A DNA stretch of 64,000 nucleotides from Niastella sp. OAS944 (lineage in GTDB: Bacteria > Bacteroidota > Bacteroidia > Chitinophagales > Chitinophagaceae): contig JANUBW010000002.1 of assembly GCA_024809215.1 (NCBI GenBank), forward strand, positions 806,001 through 870,000, given 5' to 3'. A program made the translations under genes and the position numbers. The stretch's first letter is position 1. The number at the start of each line of letters is the position of its first letter. Positions 23,977 through 32,830 of this stretch are shown here, one piece after another. The notes under the pieces were generated by a model. That model worked only from the letters and a program-made list of their open reading frames with translations, was not told the origin of the DNA and made no database searches.

Positions 23977-26835
23977 TTAAAACACATTATATCCAACGCT
24001 CACATAATACAAACCGCCTATACTTGGGTTACCAAAGGCAGTGGTGTAATACTTATTGGTGAGGTTGGTAGCGCCCAGTTTAATAAGGCTTTTGATCTTT
24101 GGCAAACGATAGCTAACCTGTGCATCGAGCGAGCCAAAAGATTTCACCTGACCGGTACCAAACGTTCCTTCCCACAGCATTTCATCCTGCCAGCGGTACA
24201 AAATATTAAAGCCCCAGTTGCTGCCATTCACTTTTTCATTACCGAAAGTAACGTTGAAGCGAACTTTAGGGGTATTGAAGAAGGTTACCAAACCTGAATC
24301 AACATCATTCAACTGATCGCCCGATACGTTAACACCAAAGTCGTACCCTTTGCTAAAGCGATAGTTTACGCTTAGGCCCCAGCCTAACGCATTTACTGTA
24401 TTTTCTGAGTTGTCAATAAAAGAGTAGTTTTCGGTTGTAAATGGACTTTTTAACTGAGTAGTATCAGTGCCTCTATTTATCGGCCGACCTACAGCTTTAC
24501 GGCCCAGAAAATCCTTGTATTGGCTGTAATAACCATATGCATCTATGAGCAAATTTGGGGTAAGTAAACCTCGATAACCAACCTCATATGAGTTGGCAAT
24601 CTCAGGCTTCAAGGTACCAAAGTCCGCCACCTGCAACAACTTGTTATTACCTGTGGCCCTATAGGCAGTAATACTTTCTGCCGTGTATGCCGGGCTTGTA
24701 TCAAAATTATAAAACGAATAAAAATCAGGTAACCCACCAATAAGTTTACTTGCTGGTGTTTTCAGATTTATCCATTGATCCTGCGTTGAAGGGAAACGAT
24801 AGGCCTGCTGATATGATAAGCGGAAACTATTGTCTTTTGCAACTTTGATCAATGCAGTAGCTCGCGGCGTAAAGCGGCCTTTAAAGTTTTCGTTCTTATC
24901 GTACCGGCCCGAAAAGGTTAATTTCAGGCGGTCTTCAATAAGCCATTTAGATACCTGGGCATACCCTCCTATTTCGTTGATACCGATGGTGCCGGTGCTA
25001 TCGGCAAATATGGTGCCTTTTGAGTTGAGCACATAGCGACGAAAGTTAGCGCCTATCAGTACTTCTGCAAATTTAATTTGCTCAGTGAGGTTATACTGAC
25101 CTTCGAAATGATACATGTCTGATTTGTCTGCAAACTTAGCGCCGTCTTTGCTGATAGGTGTATTTACCGCATTATCAAATGCTGTTTCAAATCCGTCTCC
25201 GCCGGGAACAAGTGCTCCAACTTGGGCAAAGTTTCTTGCTTCAGCATGTGCTGCAGCCTCAGTAGCGCCGCCTGCACGTTGCTCTGTATACTTACTCAGA
25301 TATTGATTAAACCAGGCAGCATCCGTTTTCCAGGCCCGGTTTATGGCAACTGCGGCAGTCGTAGCAGTATAAGCATCGCCTGAATTTTCCTGAATGGTAT
25401 ATCCTCTTGCAAACCAGTTTTTGCCTTTAAACTCTAGTTTATACTGCCCCATTTTCAGGTTCTTTATAGAATAGCGATCGGCGCCGGTATACACAGTGGT
25501 ACCAGTTCCCCAATTACCGGCTAATATAACTTCTGTATTCTCTGTAATTTTATAATGTAATGCACCTGACACTTTCACATTGTAGGTATCATAATCAACC
25601 AGATCATTTTCATTATAACCGCTTCTGCTTACATTTGAACCATACCAGTTCCTGGCTAATCCATTAGCCAATGCATAATACCCCCCATATGCAGGCCGGC
25701 TAGCATAATAGCCAATTATTTCCTGTGGTGTAGGTGCACGCCCTAACGTTGGGACCAATGCAGCAACTACACTCTGAAGTGTGGTATTTGTGGGACCGAA
25801 TAATCCCGCCTGCGCCAATGAGCCCAGATTGGCGCTGGCCTCATCGCCAAACACATTCACCCCATCATAATTGGGATCTGAATTGCGATCGCCATCCTTC
25901 AATCCGCTAAACACGTTATTCCGTTGCAGGTTGCGGTAATCGGTAGCCTGCCAGTCATCGGCTTTTACAAATTGACCTGAAACTCTGAAGGCAAATTTTT
26001 CACTGATCTTTTTTGCATAACGAAGCGACCAGTCGTAATAAGGAGTGGCATTACTTTGCGCGGGATCGTTAAAATGCATAAAGCCTTGTTTTCCCTGAAC
26101 ACTTAATCCCTGGTACTTCCATGGGCTTTTACTGCTCATTAACAGCGTACCATTCATACCGCCCGAACCATACAATGCAGATGAAGCGCCCTGTAACAGT
26201 TCAACGTTGTCAACATCCAGCTCGGTAAGCCCAATGATATTACCCACGCTAAAATTTAAACCAGGCGCCTGGTTATCCATACCATCAACCAGCTGGTTGA
26301 ACCGCAGGTTACCACTGCCGTTAAAACCACGCGTACTGATAGTTCGGAAGGTAAGACTTGATGTTGTAAGGTCTACCCCTTTCATGTTGGCAATTCCATC
26401 ATAATAATTCGGCGCAGCGGCGGCGCGTACGGCGCCAACATTCATGCGTTCTATTGACACAGGCGATTCCAGAATGCGTTCCGGAACGCGGCTGGCCGAT
26501 ACAACTACTTCGGAACCCAGGTCGGAACCGGGCACAAGGTCTACTTCCAAAGGAACGCCGGCAGCAGGCACAGCTAATTCTTTAGGAGCAAAACCAACGG
26601 AAGAAAATTCAAGAGTCAGGGGAAACGCACGGGATGTGGTTAGTTTAAAAGTACCTTTTTCATTGGTATAAGTTCCAGAACCGGTTCCCTTAATAGCAAC
26701 CGTAACAAAGGGAACGGCTTCTTTGGTCTCACTATTTCGTACGGTTCCCGAAATAGTACTAGTTTGAGCACTGGCAGCAATCGTCAAAAATAAGAGCAAG
26801 GATAAAGCTGCCAGGCAACGAGGGCATTTACTCAT
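23977..26835 (-). CDS. TonB-dependent outer membrane receptor
   Basis: This 952-residue receptor has a signal peptide (about residues 1-24, LALLLFLTIAASAQT). A CarboxypepD_reg-like domain follows (about 27-105: ISGTVRNSETKEAVPFVTVA), then a plug domain (VVVSASRVPERILESPVSIER; FRTISTRGFNGSGN; SSALYGSGGMNGTLLM). The beta-barrel reaches the final strand ending in GLYYVSVGYNVF with a C-terminal aromatic residue. It imports an unidentified large substrate, probably a siderophore- or vitamin-like compound, using TonB energy. No SusD-like gene is next to it, so it is not a typical SusCD pair. Monocistronic. Confidence 0.92.
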   Translation of the reverse strand: MSKCPRCLAALSLLLFLTIAASAQTSTISGTVRNSETKEAVPFVTVAIKGTGSGTYTNEKGTFKLTTSRAFPLTLEFSSVGFAPKELAVPAAGVPLEVDLVPGSDLGSEVVVSASRVPERILESPVSIERMNVGAVRAAAAPNYYDGIANMKGVDLTTSSLTFRTISTRGFNGSGNLRFNQLVDGMDNQAPGLNFSVGNIIGLTELDVDNVELLQGASSALYGSGGMNGTLLMSSKSPWKYQGLSVQGKQGFMHFNDPAQSNATPYYDWSLRYAKKISEKFAFRVSGQFVKADDWQATDYRNLQRNNVFSGLKDGDRNSDPNYDGVNVFGDEASANLGSLAQAGLFGPTNTTLQSVVAALVPTLGRAPTPQEIIGYYASRPAYGGYYALANGLARNWYGSNVSRSGYNENDLVDYDTYNVKVSGALHYKITENTEVILAGNWGTGTTVYTGADRYSIKNLKMGQYKLEFKGKNWFARGYTIQENSGDAYTATTAAVAINRAWKTDAAWFNQYLSKYTEQRAGGATEAAAHAEARNFAQVGALVPGGDGFETAFDNAVNTPISKDGAKFADKSDMYHFEGQYNLTEQIKFAEVLIGANFRRYVLNSKGTIFADSTGTIGINEIGGYAQVSKWLIEDRLKLTFSGRYDKNENFKGRFTPRATALIKVAKDNSFRLSYQQAYRFPSTQDQWINLKTPASKLIGGLPDFYSFYNFDTSPAYTAESITAYRATGNNKLLQVADFGTLKPEIANSYEVGYRGLLTPNLLIDAYGYYSQYKDFLGRKAVGRPINRGTDTTQLKSPFTTENYSFIDNSENTVNALGWGLSVNYRFSKGYDFGVNVSGDQLNDVDSGLVTFFNTPKVRFNVTFGNEKVNGSNWGFNILYRWQDEMLWEGTFGTGQVKSFGSLDAQVSYRLPKIKSLIKLGATNLTNKYYTTAFGNPSIGGLYYVSVGYNVF

Positions 26836-26981
26836 AGCATGGAGTTTTTATGGTTATAGAGCAATAATACGACTTGTAATATTCAACAGAAAAATTAATT
26901 TAATCACATCTTGTTGATTTTGTTGATATTTCGGGAATTCTTTTTTTTCATCATATTCTATAGTGCTGGTATCTTCGGCCC

Positions 26982-27908
26982 ATGAAATCATTACAATTCC
27001 CACAGCAGACGAATTTCTATAAAGGTAAGGTCAGAGATGTGTATACCATTGAAGATCAGTGGCTGGTAATGATAGCCAGTGACCGCATTTCTGCATTTGA
27101 TGTGATTTTACCCCGTCCCATTCCATATAAAGGACAAGTATTAAACCAGATCGCTGCATACATGCTGCAGGCTACCCGCGACATTTGTGCCAACTGGTTA
27201 GTAAGTGTACCGGCGCCTAATGTATCGATTGGTAAAAAATGTGTGCCATTCAAGATAGAGATGGTGGTGCGTGGTAATTTAACGGGCCATGCATGGCGTA
27301 CCTATGCCAGTGGAAAACGGGAACTGTGCGGTGTACCCCTGCCCGAAGGCATGAAAGAAAATGACTACTTCCCCACCCCTATTATAACGCCCAGCACTAA
27401 GGCCGAAGCAGGACACGATGAAGATATATCAAAAGAACAAATAATTGCTACAGGGTTGGCCACTGCCGAAGATTGGGCTATACTTGAAGATTATACGCTG
27501 AAATTGTTTGCCCGGGGTAAAGAAATTGCCGCCAAACAGGGATTAATTTTAGTAGATACAAAATATGAATTTGGTAAAATTGGTGATACCGTTTACCTGA
27601 TGGATGAAATTCATACCCCCGATAGCAGCCGCTATTTTTATGCCGATGGGTTTGAAGAAAGACAAAAAACCGGCGAACGCCAGCAACAGCTGAGCAAGGA
27701 GTTTGTACGCGAATGGCTTATTGCCAACAATTTTATGGGCAAGGAAGGACAAACCGTTCCTGAAATGAGCGATGAGTGGATAAATACAATTTCTAAAAGA
27801 TATATTGATTTGTATGAGAAGGTAATTGGGGAGAAGTTTGTGCCACAGGACCTTTCAGAAGAGGAAACTTATAGCCGTATCGTGAATGAGTTGGAGAAAG
27901 TGAAGTAG
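26982..27908 (+). CDS. purC: Phosphoribosylaminoimidazole-succinocarboxamide synthase
   Basis: This 308-residue SAICAR synthetase joins CAIR and aspartate using ATP, step 8 of purine synthesis (step 7 in some schemes). The N-terminus has [12 protein letters not shown] and [15 protein letters not shown], then the ATP-grasp-like features [14 protein letters not shown] and DTKYEFGK. The C-terminal [10 protein letters not shown] is that of the longer (about 300-residue) form. Single gene with a terminator downstream at 27929. No purine riboswitch is visible upstream. Cytosolic. Confidence 0.96.
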   Translation: MKSLQFPQQTNFYKGKVRDVYTIEDQWLVMIASDRISAFDVILPRPIPYKGQVLNQIAAYMLQATRDICANWLVSVPAPNVSIGKKCVPFKIEMVVRGNLTGHAWRTYASGKRELCGVPLPEGMKENDYFPTPIITPSTKAEAGHDEDISKEQIIATGLATAEDWAILEDYTLKLFARGKEIAAKQGLILVDTKYEFGKIGDTVYLMDEIHTPDSSRYFYADGFEERQKTGERQQQLSKEFVREWLIANNFMGKEGQTVPEMSDEWINTISKRYIDLYEKVIGEKFVPQDLSEEETYSRIVNELEKVK

Positions 27909-27928
27909 CTTGACGAGTTAAAATAGCA

Positions 27929-27955
27929 GCCCCGGTGTTTACAATACACCGGGGC
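27929..27955 (+). terminator. purC: Terminator of purC
   Basis: A 10-bp perfect stem GCCCCGGTGT/ACACCGGGGC with loop TTACAAT is followed by seven Ts. A single remnant word of the GTTGACGAGTTAA family (CTTGACGAGTTAA) lies between the purC stop and the hairpin. Confidence 0.9.
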
Positions 27956-27959
27956 TTTT

Positions 27960-28496
27960 TTATTTGTATTTTTCAAAACATGAATTGATTAAATTGAGCA
28001 GGTCTTTATGATTCGTCTTCAAACCATTTGTTGAAATATGTATAGGCGAACCATAGCTTTTTAAATTTACCTGTAATAATTTCTTCTTAAAAATATTTGT
28101 TTCCCTCGAAATATACTTTTCGGGATCTACAAGACCTATTGTAACGAAGTGTTGTTTTTGAACTGTTCTTTCATAAACTTGTAAAATGTCTGACCATGGT
28201 ACAAGCCCAAACCTGAAAGCACTTGAATTGTCATAAATTCCCTGCTCATTTATAATAAGTCCGGGCTTTTTGTCGAACAACTTTTTCGAAAAGAAATAAA
28301 TGCCAAACACTCCCATAATCAGAGAACCATAAGCTGCCAAAGCCTTTACAAAAGCGTTATTGAAAATTGGATTACTAACCTGTGGGTTTGCTATGATCAT
28401 CCAGGCTCCGCCTGCAAGGAATAAAATACTAAAGAATAAAAGCTTTGTTAGCTTTGTTTTACTGAGTGGAATTTCAATGTCGTTATTTTCTGCCAT
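27960..28496 (-). CDS. Small membrane protein resembling the STM3941 family
   Basis: This 178-residue protein has an N-terminal polar segment (MAENNDIEIPLSKTKLTKL) followed by two hydrophobic helices (about 19-38 and 49-67). The cytosolic C-terminal part contains LIINEQGIYDNSSAFRFGLVPWSDI, a PH-like 'bacterial PH' pattern. This matches proteins annotated STM3941 in Bacteroidota and enterics. The function is unknown. It shares the convergent region with purC. Confidence 0.65.
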   Translation of the reverse strand: MAENNDIEIPLSKTKLTKLLFFSILFLAGGAWMIIANPQVSNPIFNNAFVKALAAYGSLIMGVFGIYFFSKKLFDKKPGLIINEQGIYDNSSAFRFGLVPWSDILQVYERTVQKQHFVTIGLVDPEKYISRETNIFKKKLLQVNLKSYGSPIHISTNGLKTNHKDLLNLINSCFEKYK

Positions 28497-28529
28497 AAGT
28501 TAAGATTACAAAAAATTACTGATATCTTA

Positions 28530-28597
28530 TAGCTTTGCACGTTTGAAAAAACCAGTATAAATACAGGCCCCGATATTTTCAGAAATTCGGGGCTTTT
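28530..28597 (+). promoter_or_regulatory. Short leader with -7 box and terminator-like hairpin before the DUF3592 gene
   Basis: TAGCTTTG (28530-28537) fits the -7 consensus. About 30 bp on, GCCCCGA (28567-28573) pairs with TCGGGGC (28587-28593), followed by TTTTTAT, i.e. an intrinsic terminator. The gene starts 20 bp later. This could be an attenuator or a tiny separate transcript. No TTG is at the right -33 distance. Confidence 0.45.
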
Positions 28598-28614
28598 TAT
28601 ATTTTGTGGGTACT

Positions 28615-29028
28615 ATGGGATACGCTATCACTTTCATTGCCGGCCTTATTTTACTTATCGTTGGACTGGTTCTTCTTCGTAATCGTATTACATTTATAAA
28701 AAATGGAATGATAGCTATTGCAATGGTAAAAGAGCTAAAAGAAGTAACAGACAGCGATAATAGTACATCGTACAAGCCGATCTTTACATTTACCACCCAC
28801 AATAATGAAAAAAGAATATATGAGCACGATGTTTCAAGCAAGCCCAGTAGCTGGTATGTTGGGGAAACAATAAAAGTGATTTACGAAAAAGACAACCCTG
28901 CGAAAGTAGTAGTACTTACTTATTTTGGCGCATTTGGTTTAATTGTAATTTTATTATCTTTTGCTCTGATTCTCGTTTGTTTTTCAGCCGGCTATTATTG
29001 GTCCCAACATTTTTTCAATAAATTGTAA
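28615..29028 (+). CDS. DUF3592-like membrane protein
   Basis: This 137-residue protein has one membrane helix at each end (about 5-23, ITFIAGLILLIVGLVLLRN, and about 107-128). A central soluble beta domain contains YKPIFTFTTHNNEKRIYEHD and YVGETIKVIYEKDNPAKVVV, as in DUF3592. Function unknown. The ATG at 28615 was chosen; a GTG nine bases upstream is in frame. An attenuator-like hairpin precedes it. Confidence 0.7.
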   Translation: MGYAITFIAGLILLIVGLVLLRNRITFIKNGMIAIAMVKELKEVTDSDNSTSYKPIFTFTTHNNEKRIYEHDVSSKPSSWYVGETIKVIYEKDNPAKVVVLTYFGAFGLIVILLSFALILVCFSAGYYWSQHFFNKL

Positions 29029-29056
29029 CAGGTAATAAAACAAATAGTCTTCCGCA

Positions 29057-29100
29057 TATTTGTCAACTCGTCAACTTGTCAACTCGTTAACTTATTAACT
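29057..29100. repeat. One-arm word-repeat element (GTCAACTCGTTAAC family)
   Basis: The words TTGTCAACTCGTCAACTTGTCAACTCGTTAAC lie between the DUF3592 gene and the lactonase gene, in one orientation only. Confidence 0.6.
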
Positions 29101-29119
29101 ATTTCCCTAACTTCCGTGT

Positions 29120-30232
29120 ATGAAACACATATGGCTCAAAACTTTATTGCTTGCGCTTCCTGTAATTGCTGATTGCCAAATGAACTACTTATTAGTGGGA
29201 ACCTATACCAAGGGTAAAAGTGAAGGATTGTACGTATACAAAATGAATAGCCAAACCGGGGAGGTGGTTGCCGTTAGTAATGCAAAGGCGGCCAATCCAT
29301 CCTACCTCGATCTTAGTCCCGATGAAAAATTTGTATATGCCGTTAATGAAGATGCCAATGACAAAGGCAGTGTATCGGTTTTTGCATTCGACAAAAACAA
29401 TGGCACCTTAAAATACATCGATAAACAAACAAGCGGTGGCGACCATCCCTGTTATGTAGCCGTAAACAAAACCGGCAAATGGGTGGCGGCAGCCAACTAT
29501 ACCGGCGGCAGCTTTTCAACCCTGCCTGTAATGGCCAACGGAACGCTGGGCGCCCCAACAACCATTCAACACACCGGCAACAGCGTTGATAAAAACCGGC
29601 AGGAAAAACCGCATGTGCACTCCACCGTTTTTTCGCCCGACGATAAATACCTTTTTGTAAGCGACCTTGGTATTGATAAAGTAATGATCTATTCCTTTAA
29701 CCCCGGTAGCGGCAAACCAGAACCGGCAGCGGTACCATTTGTGGCCACAACGCCGGGCAGCGGCCCCCGCCATTTTACCTTTCACCCCAATGGCAAACTG
29801 GCCTACCTGGTTGAGGAAATGGGCGGTTCGGTTTCTGCTTTTAAGTATAAAGACGGGAAGCTTACGCCGGTGCAGCATATTTCAACTTACCCCACCAATT
29901 ACACCGGTAAAAAATGGAGTGCCGATATTCATATTTCACCCGATGGAAAATTCCTGTATGCTACCAATCGTACACCATCGAACACCATAGCTACTTTCAG
30001 CATCGATACCCAAACCGGCCAGTTAAAACCATTGGGGCATGTATCAACCGGGGGCGACGTACCGCGGAATTTCACTATTGACCCATCGGGTAATTTTTTA
30101 CTGGTAGCCAACCAGGAAAGTGACAACATCGTGATCTTCAAACGCGATAAAAAAACCGGACTGCTCACCGATACCGGAAAGCGCATAGAAGTAGGCAACC
30201 CCGTGTGTTTGAAATGGGCGAAAAGCCAATAG
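29120..30232 (+). CDS. Lactonase family seven-bladed beta-propeller (6-phosphogluconolactonase type)
   Basis: This 370-residue protein has a signal peptide (LKTLLLALPVIADCQM) and repeats of the beta-propeller pattern. Examples are YLLVGTYTKGKSEGLYVYKM, PSYLDLSPDEKFVYAVNE, PCYVAVNKTGKWVAAANY, GPRHFTFHPNGKLAYLVEE and PRNFTIDPSGNFLLVANQ. It is typical of the Pgl/lactonase family, which hydrolyses 6-phosphogluconolactone. The predicted export is unusual for a cytosolic pathway enzyme, so another lactone may be the substrate. The TAG stop is part of the following repeat element. Confidence 0.85.
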   Translation: MKHIWLKTLLLALPVIADCQMNYLLVGTYTKGKSEGLYVYKMNSQTGEVVAVSNAKAANPSYLDLSPDEKFVYAVNEDANDKGSVSVFAFDKNNGTLKYIDKQTSGGDHPCYVAVNKTGKWVAAANYTGGSFSTLPVMANGTLGAPTTIQHTGNSVDKNRQEKPHVHSTVFSPDDKYLFVSDLGIDKVMIYSFNPGSGKPEPAAVPFVATTPGSGPRHFTFHPNGKLAYLVEEMGGSVSAFKYKDGKLTPVQHISTYPTNYTGKKWSADIHISPDGKFLYATNRTPSNTIATFSIDTQTGQLKPLGHVSTGGDVPRNFTIDPSGNFLLVANQESDNIVIFKRDKKTGLLTDTGKRIEVGNPVCLKWAKSQ

Positions 30233-30335
30233 ACAATTGGCAATAAGCAATTGGCAATTGGCAAGCCTTCAACTTCCCGCCAAGGGCCGGGCATACACCA
30301 CTCAGAAGCAATTTGCAATAAACAATTGGTAATCA
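30225..30335. repeat. Word-repeat element (CAATTGGCAAT family) after the lactonase gene
   Basis: CCAATAGACAATTGGC, CAATAAGCAATTGGC and AATTGGCAAGCC are followed by a G+C-rich centre and the words AATTTGCAATAAACAATTGG. The lactonase stop codon TAG lies in the first word. It is related to 4055-4195. Confidence 0.65.
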
Positions 30336-30350
30336 ATTTTATTCTTTAAG

Positions 30351-30387
30351 CCGTTTTGCAAAGAGATCGTCATTCTTTGCAAAACGG
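30351..30387. terminator. Terminator hairpin after the lactonase gene
   Basis: A perfect 14-bp stem CCGTTTTGCAAAGA/TCTTTGCAAAACGG with a 9-base loop is followed by TTTTGAT. It is the first element of the 759-bp gap between the lactonase and trhO genes. Confidence 0.75.
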
Positions 30388-30418
30388 TTTTGATATTTTA
30401 ATAAAAGACGGATTCTTT

Positions 30419-30720
30419 AAAAGGAATCCCAAAACCTTTCAACAATTCCAAGAATTTTAAAGGAATTAAGGAAAGTTGGAAAGGATCCTCGAAAGGTTGA
30501 AAGAAAACGGAAATATTTAAAGGAATTGAGAAAACCCTGAAAGAATTCGGGAAAGTTTGAAGGAAAACAGAAAAGTTGGAAGGAATTCGCATTTCCCTGA
30601 AGGAATTCAAAAAAGTTTAAAGGAATTGGGAAAACCTGGAAAGAAACCAGAAAAGCTGAAAGGAATTCACATTTCCCTGAAAGAAATCAGGAAAGTTGGA
30701 AGGAATTCGCGTTTTCTTAC
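30419..30720. repeat. Degenerate tandem array, about 20-bp period, 13-15 units
   Basis: Units begin at 30459, 30480, 30500, 30519, 30540, 30560, 30580, 30600, 30619, 30640, 30659, 30680 and 30700. Each is close to AAAGGAATTCGGGAAAGTTG (19-21 bp), and two weaker units precede them. The plus strand is purine-rich. It lies between convergent genes. An open frame across it is a by-product of the repeat. Confidence 0.85.
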
Positions 30721-30743
30721 AAGGTTTCCTCGCAGATGGCTTA

Positions 30744-30958
30744 CAACGGGTCGTTGCAGCCTTACAACGATGAATTGCAGCCTTGCAATGAGTTATTGCA
30801 AGCTCACTTCGGTTCAATGCAAGCTTACAATGCCCCATTGCAACCTGTTTAATGGTCGTTGCAGCTTAACAATGCCATATTGCAACCTGATTTCGGTCCA
30901 TTGCAGCCTTACAATGGATCGTTGCAGCCTGCAACGGCGTATTGCAACACAACAATGG
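30744..30958. repeat. Tandem array with exact 21-bp period, iteron-like
   Basis: Units start at 30744, 30765, 30786, 30807, 30828, 30849, 30870, 30891 and 30912, exactly 21 bp apart. Two further units begin at 30932 and 30953. The consensus is CAATGNNNNATTGCAGCCTTA. Each unit has a small inverted repeat such as CAACG-GGT-CGTTG or CAATG-CCC-CATTG. In one plus-strand frame it would encode heptapeptides of the pattern C-x-L-T-x-x-x. It ends 34 bp before the trhO stop codon. Confidence 0.88.
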
Positions 30959-30991
30959 TGCGCTACACATCTACTTTAAATGAATTGCAAC

Positions 30992-32035
30992 TTATTCGTC
31001 CATTTGACCAAGCCTTGGTCTTAACCGCGCACGCGATTTATTGAAGATGTTGCGGCCTTTATCGATGCCTTTACGCAGTTCTTTTCTTTCTTCTTCGGGT
31101 AAATGAATAAAATCCTGGCATTCCTTGCTGCAACAACCTTCGTGCTTTTGCTGGCACTCCTCACACTGTATAAATAACAGGTGACAGCCATCATTGGCAC
31201 AGTTGGTATGTGTATCGGCAGGTTTGCCGCACTGGTGGCATTTGGAAATGATCTCGGGTGTAATACGCTCGCCCAACCGGTTATCGAACACAAAGTTCTT
31301 ACCTATAAATTTGCTATCGAGCCCCTGTTCTTTTATTTGTTTGGCGTAATTGATAATACCGCCTTCGAGGTGAAATACATTTGTAAACCCGTGATGTAAC
31401 ATGTAGGCGCTGGCCTTTTCACAACGGATACCGCCGGTGCAATACATGATGATGTTCTTATCCTTCTGGTCCTTCAACATATCAACCGCCATGGGTAATT
31501 GCTCGCGGAAGGTATCGCTCGGCACTTCCAGCGCTTTTACAAAATGGCCTACTTCATATTCATAGTGGTTGCGCATATCAACCACAATTGTTTGCGGGTC
31601 GTTGAGCAGGGAATTCATTTGCTCAGCATTCACATACCTGCCTTTGTTGCTCATATTGAACGTTTCATCGGCAATACCATCGGCCACTATCTTTTCACGC
31701 ACTTTTATCTTCAACACCCAAAACGATTTGCCGTCATCGTCAACAGCAATGTTCAGGCGCAGGCCATTCAATGGTTCAATGGTATACAGATAGGTTTTAA
31801 ATGCTTCAAAATTGCTTGCAGGAACGCTTATTTGGGCATTAATACCTTCATGTGCCACATAGATGCGGCCAAACACTTTTAAGCCCTCTAAATTCCTGTA
31901 AAGCTCGTTGCGGAATTGCTCTGGTTCGGCAATGGGGAAATACTGATAAAAAGAAATGGTAGTACGGGGTTCGGTTTCCTGGTACAAACGTTCTTTCAAC
32001 TCCTTCTGGGAGACGCGGTTGTGTAAAATAGCCAT
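30992..32035 (-). CDS. trhO: tRNA uridine(34) hydroxylase TrhO, rhodanese-related
   Basis: This 347-residue protein of the YceA/TrhO family makes 5-hydroxyuridine at tRNA position 34. It has the N-terminal acylphosphatase-like domain ([17 protein letters not shown]), then the rhodanese domain with active-site loop [12 protein letters not shown] (Cys at about residue 195). The C-terminal Cys/His-rich part (CHQCGKP...CANDGCH...CEECQQKH...CCSKEC) could bind zinc. The last residues are basic. Monocistronic, minus strand, ending next to the 21-bp array. Cytosolic. Confidence 0.93.
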   Translation of the reverse strand: MAILHNRVSQKELKERLYQETEPRTTISFYQYFPIAEPEQFRNELYRNLEGLKVFGRIYVAHEGINAQISVPASNFEAFKTYLYTIEPLNGLRLNIAVDDDGKSFWVLKIKVREKIVADGIADETFNMSNKGRYVNAEQMNSLLNDPQTIVVDMRNHYEYEVGHFVKALEVPSDTFREQLPMAVDMLKDQKDKNIIMYCTGGIRCEKASAYMLHHGFTNVFHLEGGIINYAKQIKEQGLDSKFIGKNFVFDNRLGERITPEIISKCHQCGKPADTHTNCANDGCHLLFIQCEECQQKHEGCCSKECQDFIHLPEEERKELRKGIDKGRNIFNKSRARLRPRLGQMDE

Positions 32036-32107
32036 ATTTTAATTTTTGCGACTGCTTGCAGGGCAGTCAAAAATTTTTAAACGCGGCAAAGATAAGAAAT
32101 CAATATG

Positions 32108-32197
32108 CAATGGGCAATACACAATTGGCAAGGGCTCCTTAAATTCGAAACCTCTGTCAATTTTGCGAATTGCCAAATGTCTATTGCCTATTGATTC
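32108..32197. repeat. Word-repeat inverted element (CAATGGGCAATACAC family)
   Basis: CAATGGGCAATACACAATTG on the left is largely complementary to CAAATGTCTATTGCCTATTG on the right. The centre is CTCCTTAAATTCGAAACCTC. It ends at the stop of the minus-strand gene starting at 32739. Confidence 0.7.
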
Positions 32198-32739
32198 TAC
32201 AGTCCTTTTTCCTTTTTAATAATGCCTGTAACCTTTTTCATGGTCATTCCTATAAATGAAGAATGCCAGCCGCTTTCGGGAAAATGTTCACCTGTAACCC
32301 GGTCGTAGAAATAAAAATCAATACTGGTTACATTTGCCGATGGGGAAACCGAATGACTACGTGTGCCTGAAATATCCCTGGTGGTTATGGTTGTTTTAGT
32401 TGAACCCTCATAGCTGTTTAAACTGCATATAAGAGCATATTTGTATACATTAGTATCCGCATATTTTGCCGGGTTTTCTATGATCTCTTCCATTGGAACA
32501 ATCTCATATTTGTAAGGGTAATGCTCCTGCAGCGACTTATCAAGCTTTTTGGTAGCGCCTTCATGCTTTTCGCCGGGCTTTTTTACGCTGGGCATTTCGG
32601 CCACCAGCAGTATATGTTTCTTAGGATCGAAATTGGTTGGTGTAAACTGGCCGCCACTTCTTGTTTGGGCAGTTACTGCCGGTATGGTAACCAGCATAAC
32701 TAAAGCGCATATGGTCATTTTTTGCAAACTAATACGCAT
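32197..32739 (-). CDS. Secreted protein of unknown function
   Basis: This 180-residue protein has a signal peptide (about residues 1-25: ICALVMLVTIPAVTAQ) and a mixed alpha/beta mature part. That part contains HILLVAEMPSVKKPGEKHEG, an N-terminal strand-helix, and IDFYFYDRVTGEHFPESGW near the C-terminus. The pattern resembles small periplasmic proteins of unknown role in Bacteroidota. No family recognised. Single gene, minus strand. A second in-frame ATG occurs seven codons in. Confidence 0.72.
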   Translation of the reverse strand: MRISLQKMTICALVMLVTIPAVTAQTRSGGQFTPTNFDPKKHILLVAEMPSVKKPGEKHEGATKKLDKSLQEHYPYKYEIVPMEEIIENPAKYADTNVYKYALICSLNSYEGSTKTTITTRDISGTRSHSVSPSANVTSIDFYFYDRVTGEHFPESGWHSSFIGMTMKKVTGIIKKEKGL

Positions 32740-32830
32740 AGGTAAAATGTTTAGCTAAATATAACCAATTGTTGCTTCCGGTTCAATGTATGCGCCACTT
32801 TGCCGGCAATTCTTGTCTTTTGTCAATTGC

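Noticed and set aside
23977..26835. SusC/SusD polysaccharide utilisation locus
   Set aside because: The TonB receptor has no SusD partner or glycoside hydrolase next to it.
30419..30958. CRISPR array
   Set aside because: Units are degenerate, contiguous, about 20-21 bp with no unique spacers between conserved repeats, and there are no cas genes nearby.
30557..30979. A 140-codon open frame with Cys heptapeptides across the tandem arrays
   Set aside because: It starts with TTG inside a repeat, has no ribosome binding site or known domain, and its periodicity follows the DNA repeats. It is kept only as an alternative reading in the findings.
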